Below, piece after piece: positions 52,407 to 61,449 of a DNA stretch of 64,000 bases; the stretch's first letter is position 1, and every line of letters starts with the position of its first letter. The notes under the pieces were generated by a model, which saw only the letters and a list, made by a program, of their open reading frames with translations, searched no databases and was not told the DNA's origin. This DNA is from Candidatus Poribacteria bacterium. Lineage in GTDB: Bacteria; Poribacteria; WGA-4E; PCPOR2b. The stretch covers positions 1 through 64,000 of the forward strand of contig JAJDUM010000003.1 in assembly GCA_022826645.1 (NCBI GenBank). The letters run 5' to 3'. Position numbers and translations under genes: made by a program.

Positions 52407-55229
52407 CTATTTGAGAATCACCATCTTCCGCGTGGCGGAATAATCGCCCGCGGATAGGTGATAGAAGTAGATACCGCTCGCCACCCCCTCACCGGCCTCG
52501 TTCCGGCCGTCCCAGTAGATTGCTTTTGACCGATTCTCGTAGACTGCAGCAATTCGGTGCCCTACGTCGATGGTGCGGACAGCGTGACCTGCTTGGTCAT
52601 AGATGGTCAAAGTCACGAAAGCGTCCTCCGCCAACCGATACGGTATCCATGTCTCTGGATTAAACGGGTTCGGGTAGTTGGGCAAGAGTTCAGTTTCTGT
52701 TGGTATCTCATAAGCGACAAGTGCCGGCAATTGAATCAGACTCCGCTTCACATCTTCCGTCGTTACAGTATACTGTATCGGTTCCACACCGATAGACGGA
52801 CTGGGAGATTGAGCGGAGATTTCAAGGACATCTCCAACCGTAGCGGCGCGTCCTGTTTCTATGTCAACGACGGTTGACCGATAACCTGCCTCATCAGGTG
52901 TGGTAATAGTGGCAACTGCTCTACCAGTTGACAGGTTCTTGACGGTTACTCGGAAGCTTTGCCTGTTTAAGTCCGTTCCCTCGTCAACAACGGTACCTCT
53001 CAATCCCAAGACCGGGGTGGTATTCCCCACTTCGATACTCTTGAGTGTTACCGGTGGTGCGGCAGTGGTTCCTGAAATGTTAGTCCACGCCTCACCGAAG
53101 ATATCAACTATTGCCGCCCGTTGAGCGCTCAGGATAAAAGATTGTCCCCCGGTGATTTCTATATCTCCAGGATCGCCCGCGCGTCCGACCGCTTTGAACT
53201 CGCCGCCATGGGTGAGGATAATCACAGAGACGTTGCCGCCAATCCCATCGAGCGCAAACAGGTCACTTACACGCGATATTCTTGGATCTCTCAACGGCAG
53301 TCCCACAAGGTTAAGTCCCTGGTTTAGGGCGATGGTGCTGTTTCCGTCTGTCCCTAGCGGGTTCCCGCTCAAGCGAACCGACACCGGTGCGCTCAACCCG
53401 GCGATAATCCCTATCTCATCCGTCAGCACCCTGTCGGGGGGTGTGCCTTTGTCGAAGGCACTGAAAAAGCTACGCCATTCTCGCGCTTGGAAATCATAAG
53501 TGATGAGGAAGTTGACCGCAGCCGCACCACCGAGGACATCATACAGATCGCCAATTGATTCGATGGTCTGCGCTATCCCGTCAACCTCTGTCACCTCCAA
53601 GGGGAGGTGAATCAAACTGATAGCCGCTGATATAGATAAGAGGTATTCGATGCGGACATCGGAGATAGCGTGAAAGGTGACCGGCGCGTAAATTCCAGAA
53701 GCAGACACAGAAACGGACTGCGGTCCAGGATTTGGTCCCAGCGTGAGGAGGCTCTGTGCTCTGCCATTGCCATCGGTCCCTGTGCTTGCGGTATTGAGCG
53801 TGCCACCACCTGCGACAACGGTAAATGTGACTAAGGCCCCTACGCGCGGAGAACCGTCCGTATCCTGTAATTCAACGACAAGCAGTTGTGCTAGCGTCTC
53901 ACCGGGCATTCCTTCCTGATTATCACCTGAGACTTTCACAAGGGCAGGATACGCTCTATCATCAAACTGTATCGTGACCCCTCTGCTTTGGAGGGTTGGG
54001 ATGTGGGTATGGATGGATACGTAGCTCAGGGGATTTCCCCGAATAGAAACCGTGTCCGAACCCGCCAATCCGGTATTTTCTACCAAGGGTGATATATCTG
54101 ATACCAAGTTGTTCCTAAGATTCAGGGAGGTCAGGTGAGTCAAGCCCGATAGCGCTGATATATCTGATATCGAGTTATCCTGAAGATACAGCCATGTCAG
54201 ATTAGTCGAACCCGATACCGCTGATATGTCCGATACCGAGTTATTCTCAAGATGCAGCCGTGTCAGGTTGGTTAACCCTGACAACGATGTGAGATCCGAA
54301 ATTGAGTTGTTCCCAAGATACAACGATGTCAGGTTAGTCAAGCCCGAAATCGCCGATATGTCCAACACCGAGTTACGCCCAAGATTCAGCGATTTCAGGT
54401 TGGTTAATCCTGACAATGATGTGAGATCCGAAATCGAGTTGTCCCTAAGATTCAGGGCTGTCAGGTGAGTCAAGCCCGAAACCGCAGATATGTCCGATAT
54501 CGAGTTATCCAGAAGATACAGCGATCTCAGATTAGTCAAGCTCGAAACCGCAGATATGTCCGTAATGTTGTTGTTCCCAAGCCCCAGCGTTCTCAGGTTA
54601 GTCAAGTCCGAAACCACCGATATATCGAATCTCAAGTTACTCTGAAGATACAGCAATGTCAGGTTGGTTAACCCCGACAATGATGTGATGTCCGAAATTG
54701 AGTTGTAACCAAGATGCAACGATGTCAGGTTGGTCAAGCCCGAAATCACCGATATATCTGATATCTTGTTATTCCCAATATACAGCGATTTCAGGTTGGT
54801 TAACTCCGAGAGCGAGGTGATGTCCGAAATTGAGTTACCCTGAAGATACAGGTCTGTCAGGTTGGTTAACCTTGACAATGATGTGATGTCCGAAATTGAG
54901 TTGTAACCAAGATCCAGCGATGTCAGGTTGGTTAATCCTGCCAATGATGAGAGATCCGAAATCGAGTTGTCCCTAAGACTCAGCCGCGTCATATAGATCG
55001 CATGTTCCAGTCCGGTCAAATCGCTGATGCCAGCCTCTTTCGCGTGAAGCTGGATCAATCTCGCCATATCCAACACCGTGATAGCGGTTCCTGATGCTTT
55101 GCCCAATTCCTCGGAAATTGCAGCGCGGAGGTTGGGGTCGGGGATAGTTACTGTTTGTGCTGCCGATATCAACGGAATTGAGAGGGAAATCAACAGGACA
55201 AAGGTGAAACGAGGAACCGATATTGTCAT
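52407..55229 (-). CDS. Secreted internalin-like LRR protein with Ig-like domain and C-terminal sorting-like domain
   Basis: 940 residues. A signal peptide (about 1-24) and IPDPNLRAAISEELG module lead into about fourteen 22-residue LRRs (LTNLTSLDLGYNSISDIT) to about residue 400. A Big-1-like Ig segment follows (about 430-530: VELQDTDGSPRVGALVTF, TGTDGNGRAQSLLTL), then the beta region and C-terminal NPFNPETWIPY / IYWDGRNEAG / SGIYFYHL domain that match the protein encoded at 28398. Surface exposure is inferred. The LRR DNA is made of near-copies, so repeat number may change by recombination. A truncated MITE-like element and long gap lie upstream. Confidence 0.92.
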   Translation of the reverse strand: MTISVPRFTFVLLISLSIPLISAAQTVTIPDPNLRAAISEELGKASGTAITVLDMARLIQLHAKEAGISDLTGLEHAIYMTRLSLRDNSISDLSSLAGLTNLTSLDLGYNSISDITSLSRLTNLTDLYLQGNSISDITSLSELTNLKSLYIGNNKISDISVISGLTNLTSLHLGYNSISDITSLSGLTNLTLLYLQSNLRFDISVVSDLTNLRTLGLGNNNITDISAVSSLTNLRSLYLLDNSISDISAVSGLTHLTALNLRDNSISDLTSLSGLTNLKSLNLGRNSVLDISAISGLTNLTSLYLGNNSISDLTSLSGLTNLTRLHLENNSVSDISAVSGSTNLTWLYLQDNSISDISALSGLTHLTSLNLRNNLVSDISPLVENTGLAGSDTVSIRGNPLSYVSIHTHIPTLQSRGVTIQFDDRAYPALVKVSGDNQEGMPGETLAQLLVVELQDTDGSPRVGALVTFTVVAGGGTLNTASTGTDGNGRAQSLLTLGPNPGPQSVSVSASGIYAPVTFHAISDVRIEYLLSISAAISLIHLPLEVTEVDGIAQTIESIGDLYDVLGGAAAVNFLITYDFQAREWRSFFSAFDKGTPPDRVLTDEIGIIAGLSAPVSVRLSGNPLGTDGNSTIALNQGLNLVGLPLRDPRISRVSDLFALDGIGGNVSVIILTHGGEFKAVGRAGDPGDIEITGGQSFILSAQRAAIVDIFGEAWTNISGTTAAPPVTLKSIEVGNTTPVLGLRGTVVDEGTDLNRQSFRVTVKNLSTGRAVATITTPDEAGYRSTVVDIETGRAATVGDVLEISAQSPSPSIGVEPIQYTVTTEDVKRSLIQLPALVAYEIPTETELLPNYPNPFNPETWIPYRLAEDAFVTLTIYDQAGHAVRTIDVGHRIAAVYENRSKAIYWDGRNEAGEGVASGIYFYHLSAGDYSATRKMVILK

Positions 55230-55467
55230 AGCTTTTTTCCTTTGAAGTTCAAAACGTGTGTGGAACCTTGGTATTTTAACGATTATGCCACCTACCCTGC
55301 TCCCTATGTACTTTTCTGCCTTGCCATAAGCCTCATTATGGTCAGAATACTAGAAGGTTGGACGGAAGTCAACGCCTTTATTGGATTTGACCTTGAGAAA
55401 TCTTAAAGTATCCTAAATGGGAGTTTCATCGTTAATCCACTTGGGGCAGGAAAATTTGAGGTACATT

Positions 55468-55783
55468 TTATGGTAGATTTTAGACTTACTTAGACACACT
55501 CAACGCACAACCAACCCCCTAAATCCCCAACCCCTCTGATAAGAGGGGAAAGATAAAGGGAGAAGATCCCCTAACCGCCCTAGCGCCCCTTGTCAGGGGG
55601 AAACCCTTATCAGGCTCCGATTCTCGGAGTCCTCGCTCGCGGGAGGAGCTGCAGGGGGATTTTGGAAACCTTGCGGAGGTCGGAGTTGTCCGTTCCCCCG
55701 ATAAATCCCCGATACATCGGGACAGGCAGGACAGGCGAGACCAGGATTGGGAAATGTCTACTTGTTTCTCTAATTCACCACAA
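55468..55783. mobile_element. MITE-like element, TTATGG family, 316 bp
   Basis: Left end TTATGGTAGATTTTAGACTT; the right end ...TAATTCACCACAA has reverse complement TTGTGGTGAATTAGAGAAAC. The interior carries CAACCAACCCCCTAAATCC, CTTGTCAGGGGG, GGGGATTTTGGAAACCTTGC and CCCGATAAATC units, as in the copy at 49468 plus extra internal repeats. The gap 55230-55824 has no other feature except a ribosome site (TAGGAGAA, about 55812) for the next gene. Confidence 0.55.
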
Positions 55784-55824
55784 TCAGGAATTGGCAAAAA
55801 AGATGTAGGACTAGGAGAATTGTA

Positions 55825-56652
55825 TTGATCACGGCGGAACAGATTGCACATTTCGAAACGTTTGGCTTCTTGGGGTTGAAACAGGCGTTCTCCTCTGAAG
55901 AGATGGTGGAGCTTGGTCGGGTTTTCGATCACCTTCTTGAGGAAGACCGGCAGCAGCAGCCCGCGTTAGATGAGAAGCAGCAGTCAAGATATCATCGGTT
56001 ACAGTCGGTCTACGGGATTGCTGAGAGACATCCGTTACTGACAGGACTTGTGGCAGATGATCGGATTTATGAGACGGTGTGTCAGTTGTTGGGAGACGGT
56101 TGCCGCTGGCTCTGCTCTGAAGGGCACCATTATCTTGGGGATACGAGATGGCACCCAGATGGCGGTAGCACCCAAGACTATTTTTTTATTAAAGTTTCAC
56201 TGTATTTGGACCCACTAACGAAAGATACTGGCTGTTTGCGCGTGATCCCCGGTTCGCATCGGTCGCCGTTGCACGATGACCTGAAACATTTGGGGGACCG
56301 CGAGGGACCCGCAGATCGCCCAACCCCGCAGATTGACCTCCCCGGACCGGAGGTGCCGTATTTTCCGCTCGAATCAGAGCCGGGTGATGTTTTTTTCTTG
56401 AATATGAATCTGTGGCATTCCTCTTTTGGCGGTCAACCGGGGAGGCGGCATTTAGCGTTAAACTTTACGCCTGAACCGACGCTTCCAGAACATATTGCGT
56501 TGCTGAAGAAGGATTATCAAGGTGTTCTGAATTTGATGGATCAGGTTCAGCACGGGCATCCGGGACGGGTGTTCTCGGACGCATTCCTCCAGAGTAATAA
56601 CCAACGTATTCAGAAACTGGTGTCCACTTGGGTGGAACTGGGGTTGCGGTAG
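55825..56652 (+). CDS. Phytanoyl-CoA dioxygenase (PhyH) family protein
   Basis: 275 residues, starting at TTG 55825 with AGGAG seven bases upstream. A clear Fe(II)/2-oxoglutarate site: HxD in RWHPDGG (about residue 109), CLRVIPGSHRSPLH, and the distal His in LWHSSFGG with Arg in PGRRHLALNF. This is a canonical PhyH enzyme with all metal ligands, unlike the one at 51611. It hydroxylates an unknown small molecule. The N-terminal FETFGFLGLKQAFSSEEM is the usual helix before the jelly roll. Cytoplasmic. Confidence 0.92.
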   Translation: MITAEQIAHFETFGFLGLKQAFSSEEMVELGRVFDHLLEEDRQQQPALDEKQQSRYHRLQSVYGIAERHPLLTGLVADDRIYETVCQLLGDGCRWLCSEGHHYLGDTRWHPDGGSTQDYFFIKVSLYLDPLTKDTGCLRVIPGSHRSPLHDDLKHLGDREGPADRPTPQIDLPGPEVPYFPLESEPGDVFFLNMNLWHSSFGGQPGRRHLALNFTPEPTLPEHIALLKKDYQGVLNLMDQVQHGHPGRVFSDAFLQSNNQRIQKLVSTWVELGLR

Positions 56653-57237
56653 TTATAGCGCAAACGCTGCTACACATTGCGCTCCTCCCCGATAAATAGG
56701 GATTCAAAGCGACTTGGAGCGCGGGGATTGGATTTATCGCCTCTCTATAGACCTATCGCTCCTTCGGAGCGGAAGAAACTCTCAATGGGCAGGCACAAGA
56801 CCTGCCCCTACAGTCGTTCTATAGACGTATCGTTCCGTTGGAGTGAGTGGTTGCGGCCTACGGTGCCCCGCAGGCGGGATTCAAGGCAATATGCCTATTA
56901 CTTTACCATATCCCACTGACGTGAGCCAGCTTCAAAAGGCGTCGAGATGTGAATCTCGACCTACCGGAACATGGAAGGCAAACAATTACCTTCTGGTTTA
57001 GAACAGACGGAACGGAGATCTCCGTTCCCTACAAATTTCGATCTAATATGGGCGTTGGGTTTCACTACCGTTCAACCCAACCTACGATATGATCGCTCCG
57101 CTGGAGCGACAGGTAGGGTTATTGACGGGCGGCGGAACCCCGCCCCTACGGGAAAACCGATGGATTTTAATACCTAGCTGGGTTGAACATCCTAACAAGA
57201 TTGAGAATTCAGATAAGCAGTTTATCTATAAAAAACT
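56653..57237. repeat. Repeat-rich gap with at least six hairpins
   Basis: No gene seen. Units include CGCTCC-TTC-GGAGCG (about 56757), GGGCAGG...CCTGCCC followed by CTACAG (56787-56813), a GCCCCGCAGGCGGGATTCAA repeat (about 56864), GTCGAGAT...ATCTCGAC followed by CTACCGG (56941-56967), GGAACGGAGATCTCCGTTCC followed by CTAC (57009-57032), CGCTCC-GCT-GGAGCG (about 57094), and GGGCGG...CCGCCC followed by CTACGG (57127-57151). Confidence 0.75.
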
Positions 57238-58203
57238 ATGCAATATACGACACTTGGTAAAACAGGACTTCAGGTAAGTGTGGCAGGACTTGGCTGCGGT
57301 GGGTATAGCCGGTTGGGTCAGTCCACCGGCAGAAGTGAAGCCCAATCTATTGCCTTGGTGCAACAAGCGATGGACTTCGGTATCAACTTCATTGACACAG
57401 CGCGAAATTATCGCACAGAGTCGATCGTTGGGAAGGCAATAAAAGGGCGGAATCGGGATGAATTGGTGATTTCGACCAAGACTACCCTCGCCGACGACAC
57501 AGGTCGAAAATGCCCGGCACAGGTAGTCAGTGAATTGGAAGCCTCTTTGCGGAAGATGGATCTGTCCACTGTGGATGTGTTTCACCTGCACGGCGTACAA
57601 CCTTCGGTCTATGATCATGCTGTAAAAAAAATAGTTCCAGCTTTGCTGCGGGAACAGGAGAAAGGGAAATTCCGTTTTCTGGGTATCACGGAGGTCCCGC
57701 CTAAAGATCCGCATCATGAGACGCTGGAACGGGCGGTTCAACAGGATTGCTTCGATGTGATAATGGTGGCTTTCCACCTCATGCACCAATCGGCCCGTGA
57801 GAAGATTTTCCAACACACGCTGGCGAAAGGGATCGGGGTATTAAATATGTTCGCCGTGCGACTGCTGTTCAGCAAGCCGGGCAGACTGAGCCAAGTGGTT
57901 ACGCAGCTGGTAAATGAAGGAAAATTGCCCGTTTGGTTGGCGGAGAGGGAGCATCCACTCGGTTTTCTGATTCGTTCGGGCGGTGCTCGTACAGTTATCG
58001 ACGCGGCATATCGGTATTGCCGTCATGAACCCGGTACGGATGTGATACTGTTCGGCACCGGCAATCGGACGCATCTGCAATCGAACATCAATTCCATCTT
58101 GAGCGATCCTTTGCCAGCCGCCGATATTCAGCAGGTCAAGGAACTTTTTGGAGCGTTAGTGGGCGTGGGGCTGGATGCGCCAGGACAGCAGCGTCCCGTT
58201 TGA
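57238..58203 (+). CDS. Aldo/keto reductase
   Basis: 321 residues, standard AKR length. Catalytic tetrad visible: Asp in NFIDTARNY, Tyr in the same motif, Lys in VISTKTTL and His in VFHLHGVQ. N-terminal LGKTGLQVSVAGLGCGG is typical. NAD(P)H-dependent interconversion of carbonyls and alcohols is the family role; the substrate is unknown. ATG is the first codon after a repeat-rich gap and no strong ribosome site is visible. A second, variant AKR gene follows 385 bases downstream. Confidence 0.92.
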   Translation: MQYTTLGKTGLQVSVAGLGCGGYSRLGQSTGRSEAQSIALVQQAMDFGINFIDTARNYRTESIVGKAIKGRNRDELVISTKTTLADDTGRKCPAQVVSELEASLRKMDLSTVDVFHLHGVQPSVYDHAVKKIVPALLREQEKGKFRFLGITEVPPKDPHHETLERAVQQDCFDVIMVAFHLMHQSAREKIFQHTLAKGIGVLNMFAVRLLFSKPGRLSQVVTQLVNEGKLPVWLAEREHPLGFLIRSGGARTVIDAAYRYCRHEPGTDVILFGTGNRTHLQSNINSILSDPLPAADIQQVKELFGALVGVGLDAPGQQRPV

Positions 58204-58587
58204 AACGGCTTTGTATCTCCCCCACTCTTCCCCACCAAATTTCCCCTATTGAATCTATCTGTTCCGTTAGGGTGCCTACGCATGGTCCGCTATACACATT
58301 GTGCTCCTCTGGAGCATTTTCCTGAAGCGCGCATAGGGAACGCAGATCTGCGTTCCCTATGAATTGCCGCCCACTCCAATCAGATTAGGATTCAAAGTAA
58401 CTGGAGCTTTGGAGGTCGGGCAGGATGCCCAACCCACGAGTATAAGGTGTTGAGTTTCGTCGCCCCGCCGATAGCCAGCAACTCGGGTTCTCACAATTTA
58501 CTTGCAGCTTCCCGAAATCTGATATAGAATTGGGATATTGTCAAGGAACTTTTTAGGGAGCCAGTCTACGTTTTTAAGGAGTAACTT
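58204..58587. repeat. Gap with palindrome and hairpins
   Basis: No gene seen. Contains a 28-base perfect palindrome at 58333-58360 (half-site ATAGGGAACGCAGA), GCTCC-TCT-GGAGC (about 58301), and GGGCAGGATGCCCAACCCAC (about 58414). The ribosome site AAGGAG of the next gene lies at about 58575. Confidence 0.7.
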
Positions 58588-59532
58588 ATGGCGACAAATG
58601 AAACATTATCTATACCGCGCCGCCGTTTGGGACGGACAGAGTTGAGCATCCCCGTCGTGCCTTTTGGAACGCAAGGGTTCGGCAACCATTTCGGGTTTGT
58701 TTCTGACGAGGATGCCGTTGTCCTCATGAAACACGCTGTCAGTATTGGCGTCAACCATTTCGACTGTGCTCGCTGTTATGGCGATTCGCTGCGCAAACTC
58801 GGCTTGGCGTTGAAGGAGATACCGCGTGAGGACGTGATAATCACCGGGCGGCTATGCTGCCATTCTGCAGCGGATTGGGGCGGTTACGGTGATGGGACAC
58901 CGGATTATTCTGCCGAACGTGTGATTGCGGATGTCGAAGACCAGTTACAGTTGCTCGGTACAGACTATTTCGACGGTATGCTGATCCATGATCCGTCCGA
59001 AATTGAGCCAACGCTTGAAAAGGGTGGAACGTTAGACGGTGTGCTACAGTGCAAGGCGCGGGGGCTGGTTCATTTTGTCGGATACGGAATGCGACCTCAC
59101 GATTTTCATCTGGAGACAATTGCCACCGGCGATGTTGATCTCCTCTTATGCTTCAACGATTATAACTTAGTCCGTCAGACCGCAGCGGATACGGTCCTAC
59201 CCGCTGCTGCCGAAGCGGATGTCGGCGTAATGAACGGTTGGTCGATTCTGCGTGGCTTGCTGACCGGGGTTGATATTGATGCAGAAGTGGCAGAAGGACG
59301 ATGGACCAACCACCCTGACCTCGAAGATGCGAGGGCGAGATGGCAGTGGTGTCAGGAAGAGGGAGTGGATCTGTTGCAATTGGCACTTCAGTATTGCCTG
59401 CTGGACGATCGGATCCATGGAAACAATATCGGTTCGTTGAACATTGAGCAGTTGGAGGCAAACGTGCGCGCGGCGAGCGTGCCTCTCTCCGATGAGGCCT
59501 GGGAGAAATATGAGGCGCGGTTCGGCGGTTAG
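58588..59532 (+). CDS. Aldo/keto reductase-like protein with altered tetrad
   Basis: 314 residues with AKR architecture (RRLGRTELSIPVVPFGTQGFG, VNHFDCARCYGDS). Asp and Tyr of the tetrad are present in HFDCARCY and His in MLIHDPSE. The Lys strand reads VIITGRLCCHS where active AKRs have an ISTK-like sequence, so Lys appears replaced by Arg. Catalysis may be weakened, or the enzyme may have a different chemistry. Also Cys-rich around the site (CARCY, LCCH). AAGGAG precedes the start. Near the other AKR gene; same strand. Confidence 0.88.
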   Translation: MATNETLSIPRRRLGRTELSIPVVPFGTQGFGNHFGFVSDEDAVVLMKHAVSIGVNHFDCARCYGDSLRKLGLALKEIPREDVIITGRLCCHSAADWGGYGDGTPDYSAERVIADVEDQLQLLGTDYFDGMLIHDPSEIEPTLEKGGTLDGVLQCKARGLVHFVGYGMRPHDFHLETIATGDVDLLLCFNDYNLVRQTAADTVLPAAAEADVGVMNGWSILRGLLTGVDIDAEVAEGRWTNHPDLEDARARWQWCQEEGVDLLQLALQYCLLDDRIHGNNIGSLNIEQLEANVRAASVPLSDEAWEKYEARFGG

Positions 59533-59615
59533 GTTACCGGATTTGTATTTGTGGGCAGGCTTTGACCGAATCACCATACAGTTGGGCACCACCACATTCG
59601 GCTTAGGTAAAATTG

Positions 59616-60365
59616 ATGACCCCCTCTCCTTCATGGGATTCCCCACCAAAGACGCTTACATTACCGAGCAATACGGTCCATGTTTGGCGGGCATCTTTGG
59701 CTGTGCCCGCATCCTACCTGCGTACCCTTGAAGGCACACTCACGGCGGATGAATGCGCAAGAGCCGAACGGTTCTACTTCCAAGAGCACCGAGAACGCTT
59801 CATCGCTGGACGCGGGTTGCTGCGGAATATCCTGAGCCGTTATCTGGGTAGGGAACCGGGGCAGCTGCGCTTCTGTTATAATTCCTACGGAAAGCCGGCC
59901 TTGATCGAAGAGGCTGACGCGGAAGGACTCCGCTTCAACTTGTCCCACTCCCACGATATGGCACTCTACGCCGTTACTCATGACCGGGAGATAGGCATTG
60001 ATATTGAGCGTTTTCGTCCTGATGTTGAAGCCGAGAAGCTCGCCGAGAGATTTTTCTCGCCACGAGAGGCGACTGTGCTCCGCACCCTACCTGAACAGTT
60101 GCGGAAAGAAGGGTTCTTCAACTGTTGGACGCGCAAGGAAGCCTATATCAAGGCGGAAGGGGAAGGGATGGCGATTCCTCTGAGTTCTTTCGATGTTTCG
60201 TTGGCACCGGGGGAACCGGCGGCGTTGCTGCGTAGCCAAAAAGATCCTCAAGAAGCTTCTCGCTGGTCGATGCAAGCGTTAGATCCGGGACCGGGTTATG
60301 CGGCGGCGCTTGCGGTGAAGGGGCATGATTGGGAATTGAAGTGTTGGCAGTGGGCTTCGATGTAG
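59616..60365 (+). CDS. 4'-phosphopantetheinyl transferase (Sfp type)
   Basis: 249 residues from ATG 59616; an in-frame TTG precedes it by one codon. Sfp-type motifs are all visible: GKPAL (about 95) with FNLSHSHDMALYAV, the Mg2+-binding IGIDIERF, and WTRKEAYIKAEGEG. It transfers phosphopantetheine from CoA to carrier-protein domains of fatty acid, polyketide or nonribosomal peptide synthases. No such synthase is in the window. Its two-domain length fits Sfp rather than AcpS. It lies 84 bases after the variant AKR gene on the same strand. Confidence 0.93.
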   Translation: MTPSPSWDSPPKTLTLPSNTVHVWRASLAVPASYLRTLEGTLTADECARAERFYFQEHRERFIAGRGLLRNILSRYLGREPGQLRFCYNSYGKPALIEEADAEGLRFNLSHSHDMALYAVTHDREIGIDIERFRPDVEAEKLAERFFSPREATVLRTLPEQLRKEGFFNCWTRKEAYIKAEGEGMAIPLSSFDVSLAPGEPAALLRSQKDPQEASRWSMQALDPGPGYAAALAVKGHDWELKCWQWASM

Positions 60366-60462
60366 ATATGGGTTGTTGATGTGTATTATAATTCAAGCTG
60401 CTGGTTAGACCATAGAATGAATGCTATGTTCGAGGTGGAATTAGACATAGCCACATTTACGA

Positions 60463-60588
60463 CACACATGTCGCCCCGCTGGGGCTTGGGGTTGCGGGAA
60501 TGCCCTTTTCTATAAACATGCCGCCCCGTTGGGGCTTAGAAGAAAGGACCTAGCGCCAGGCTATAGACATGTCGCCCCGCTGGGGCTA
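60463..60588 (+). repeat. Three spaced copies of ACATGTCGCCCCGCTGGGGC-type units
   Basis: Copies begin near 60466, 60516 and 60567 and read ACATG(T/C)CGCCCCG(C/T)TGGGGCT, each with a GCCCC/GGGGC hairpin, spaced about 50 bases apart. The first is preceded by ATTTACGACACAC, as is an ACATGTCGTCCCGATAAATC unit at about 21366. The wider gap 60366-60809 shows no convincing gene. Spacing is too regular to ignore, but they are not CRISPR-like. Confidence 0.6.
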
Positions 60589-60809
60589 AATGCACCTAAT
60601 CCCCTATCACGCTTTACGTGCCGTCCCGATTCATCGGGATCCTTCAATCCTGAATATCCTGCTTCAAACAATAATTATGAGCACCCCTCATATACTTTTG
60701 ACATGAGTTGTAACCTCAAAGGGAGGGTCGTGCTCACAAGAAGACTGTCGAAATTGTGCTACACCGTCGTGGCAGAAATGTCACACCGGTAATCAGCGAA
60801 TCGATTGAC

Positions 60810-60856
60810 AAAAATAAAAAAAGCCGTCTCAGAGGAATTACCTCGGGACGGCTTTT
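60810..60856 (-). terminator. Intrinsic terminator of the Spy-like / anti-sigma / sigma operon
   Basis: Read on the minus strand: GCCGTC/GACGGC stem extended by CCTC/GAGG around a TAATT loop, followed by a T-rich run (reverse complement of AAAAATAAAAAAA at 60810-60822). It lies about 25 bases beyond the stop of the last gene. The plus strand also has TTTTC after the stem, so it may work in both directions. Confidence 0.85.
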
Positions 60857-60880
60857 CTATTCTTAGTAGGAAACAGTGTG

Positions 60881-61420
60881 CTATTTGATCGCGGATTTAG
60901 CTGCAAGTATATCTTTTGTCTTGCCCTGCCCTTGCAGTGCAATCAGGGTTTGCAGGATTTGCTTCAGTTCTTGGCGATAGCTATAGCTGAAAAGGACAAA
61001 TTGGGCTTGTTGCTCAACCGTTAGAATTTCATTAAGTTCGTCCATAATCTTTTGCCTTCCAGCAACAAACCCATTTTCGACTTCTTGATGGTGCGTTAAG
61101 GCAGCTTGTAGCTCAGTAGAACTGATTGGAGTGGATTGTAGCTGCTTCAACCGATTCATACTCTGCCGGTGTTCCTGTCGATACTGCATTTTTAGTTTTT
61201 CCAATCTGTTAAATTGGGTCAGCAGAGGCAGTTTTTGCTCCGCTGTTGGCGAAACTGCATCAACCAACTTCCAGATTTTGAGGGTTTCGATCAATTCAGC
61301 CAACTCACCTGGCGCTGTCGCTCGGGAAGCCGGCGCGTCCGCCCTAATTAGCGGTATCAAGAACACGAGCGCGAGTACCACAGGAACAACTGAAAGTAGT
61401 AGTAGGTAACGGCGTTTCAT
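60881..61420 (-). CDS. Exported Spy/CpxP-like helical protein
   Basis: 179 residues with a signal or anchor segment (LLLLSVVPVVLALVFLIPLI, about 5-24). The mature region is almost entirely helical and charged (EKLKMQYRQEHRQSMNRLK, QKIMDELNEILTVEQQAQFV). The LTxEQQxQF motif is typical of the Spy/CpxP LTxxQ group and related periplasmic stress proteins, although the usual pair of LTxxQ motifs is not complete. AAAGGAGG lies about eight bases before the start. Last gene of the sigma-factor operon, so probably a target or modulator of the envelope response. Confidence 0.75.
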   Translation of the reverse strand: MKRRYLLLLSVVPVVLALVFLIPLIRADAPASRATAPGELAELIETLKIWKLVDAVSPTAEQKLPLLTQFNRLEKLKMQYRQEHRQSMNRLKQLQSTPISSTELQAALTHHQEVENGFVAGRQKIMDELNEILTVEQQAQFVLFSYSYRQELKQILQTLIALQGQGKTKDILAAKSAIK

Positions 61421-61449
61421 AGAACAGTATCCTCCTTTAGGAAGTCTCT

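Noticed and set aside
60463..60588. Regularly spaced repeats suggesting a CRISPR array
   Set aside because: Only three imperfect units, internally palindromic and related to scattered intergenic repeats; spacers are not unique-sequence blocks of constant length and no cas genes are present.
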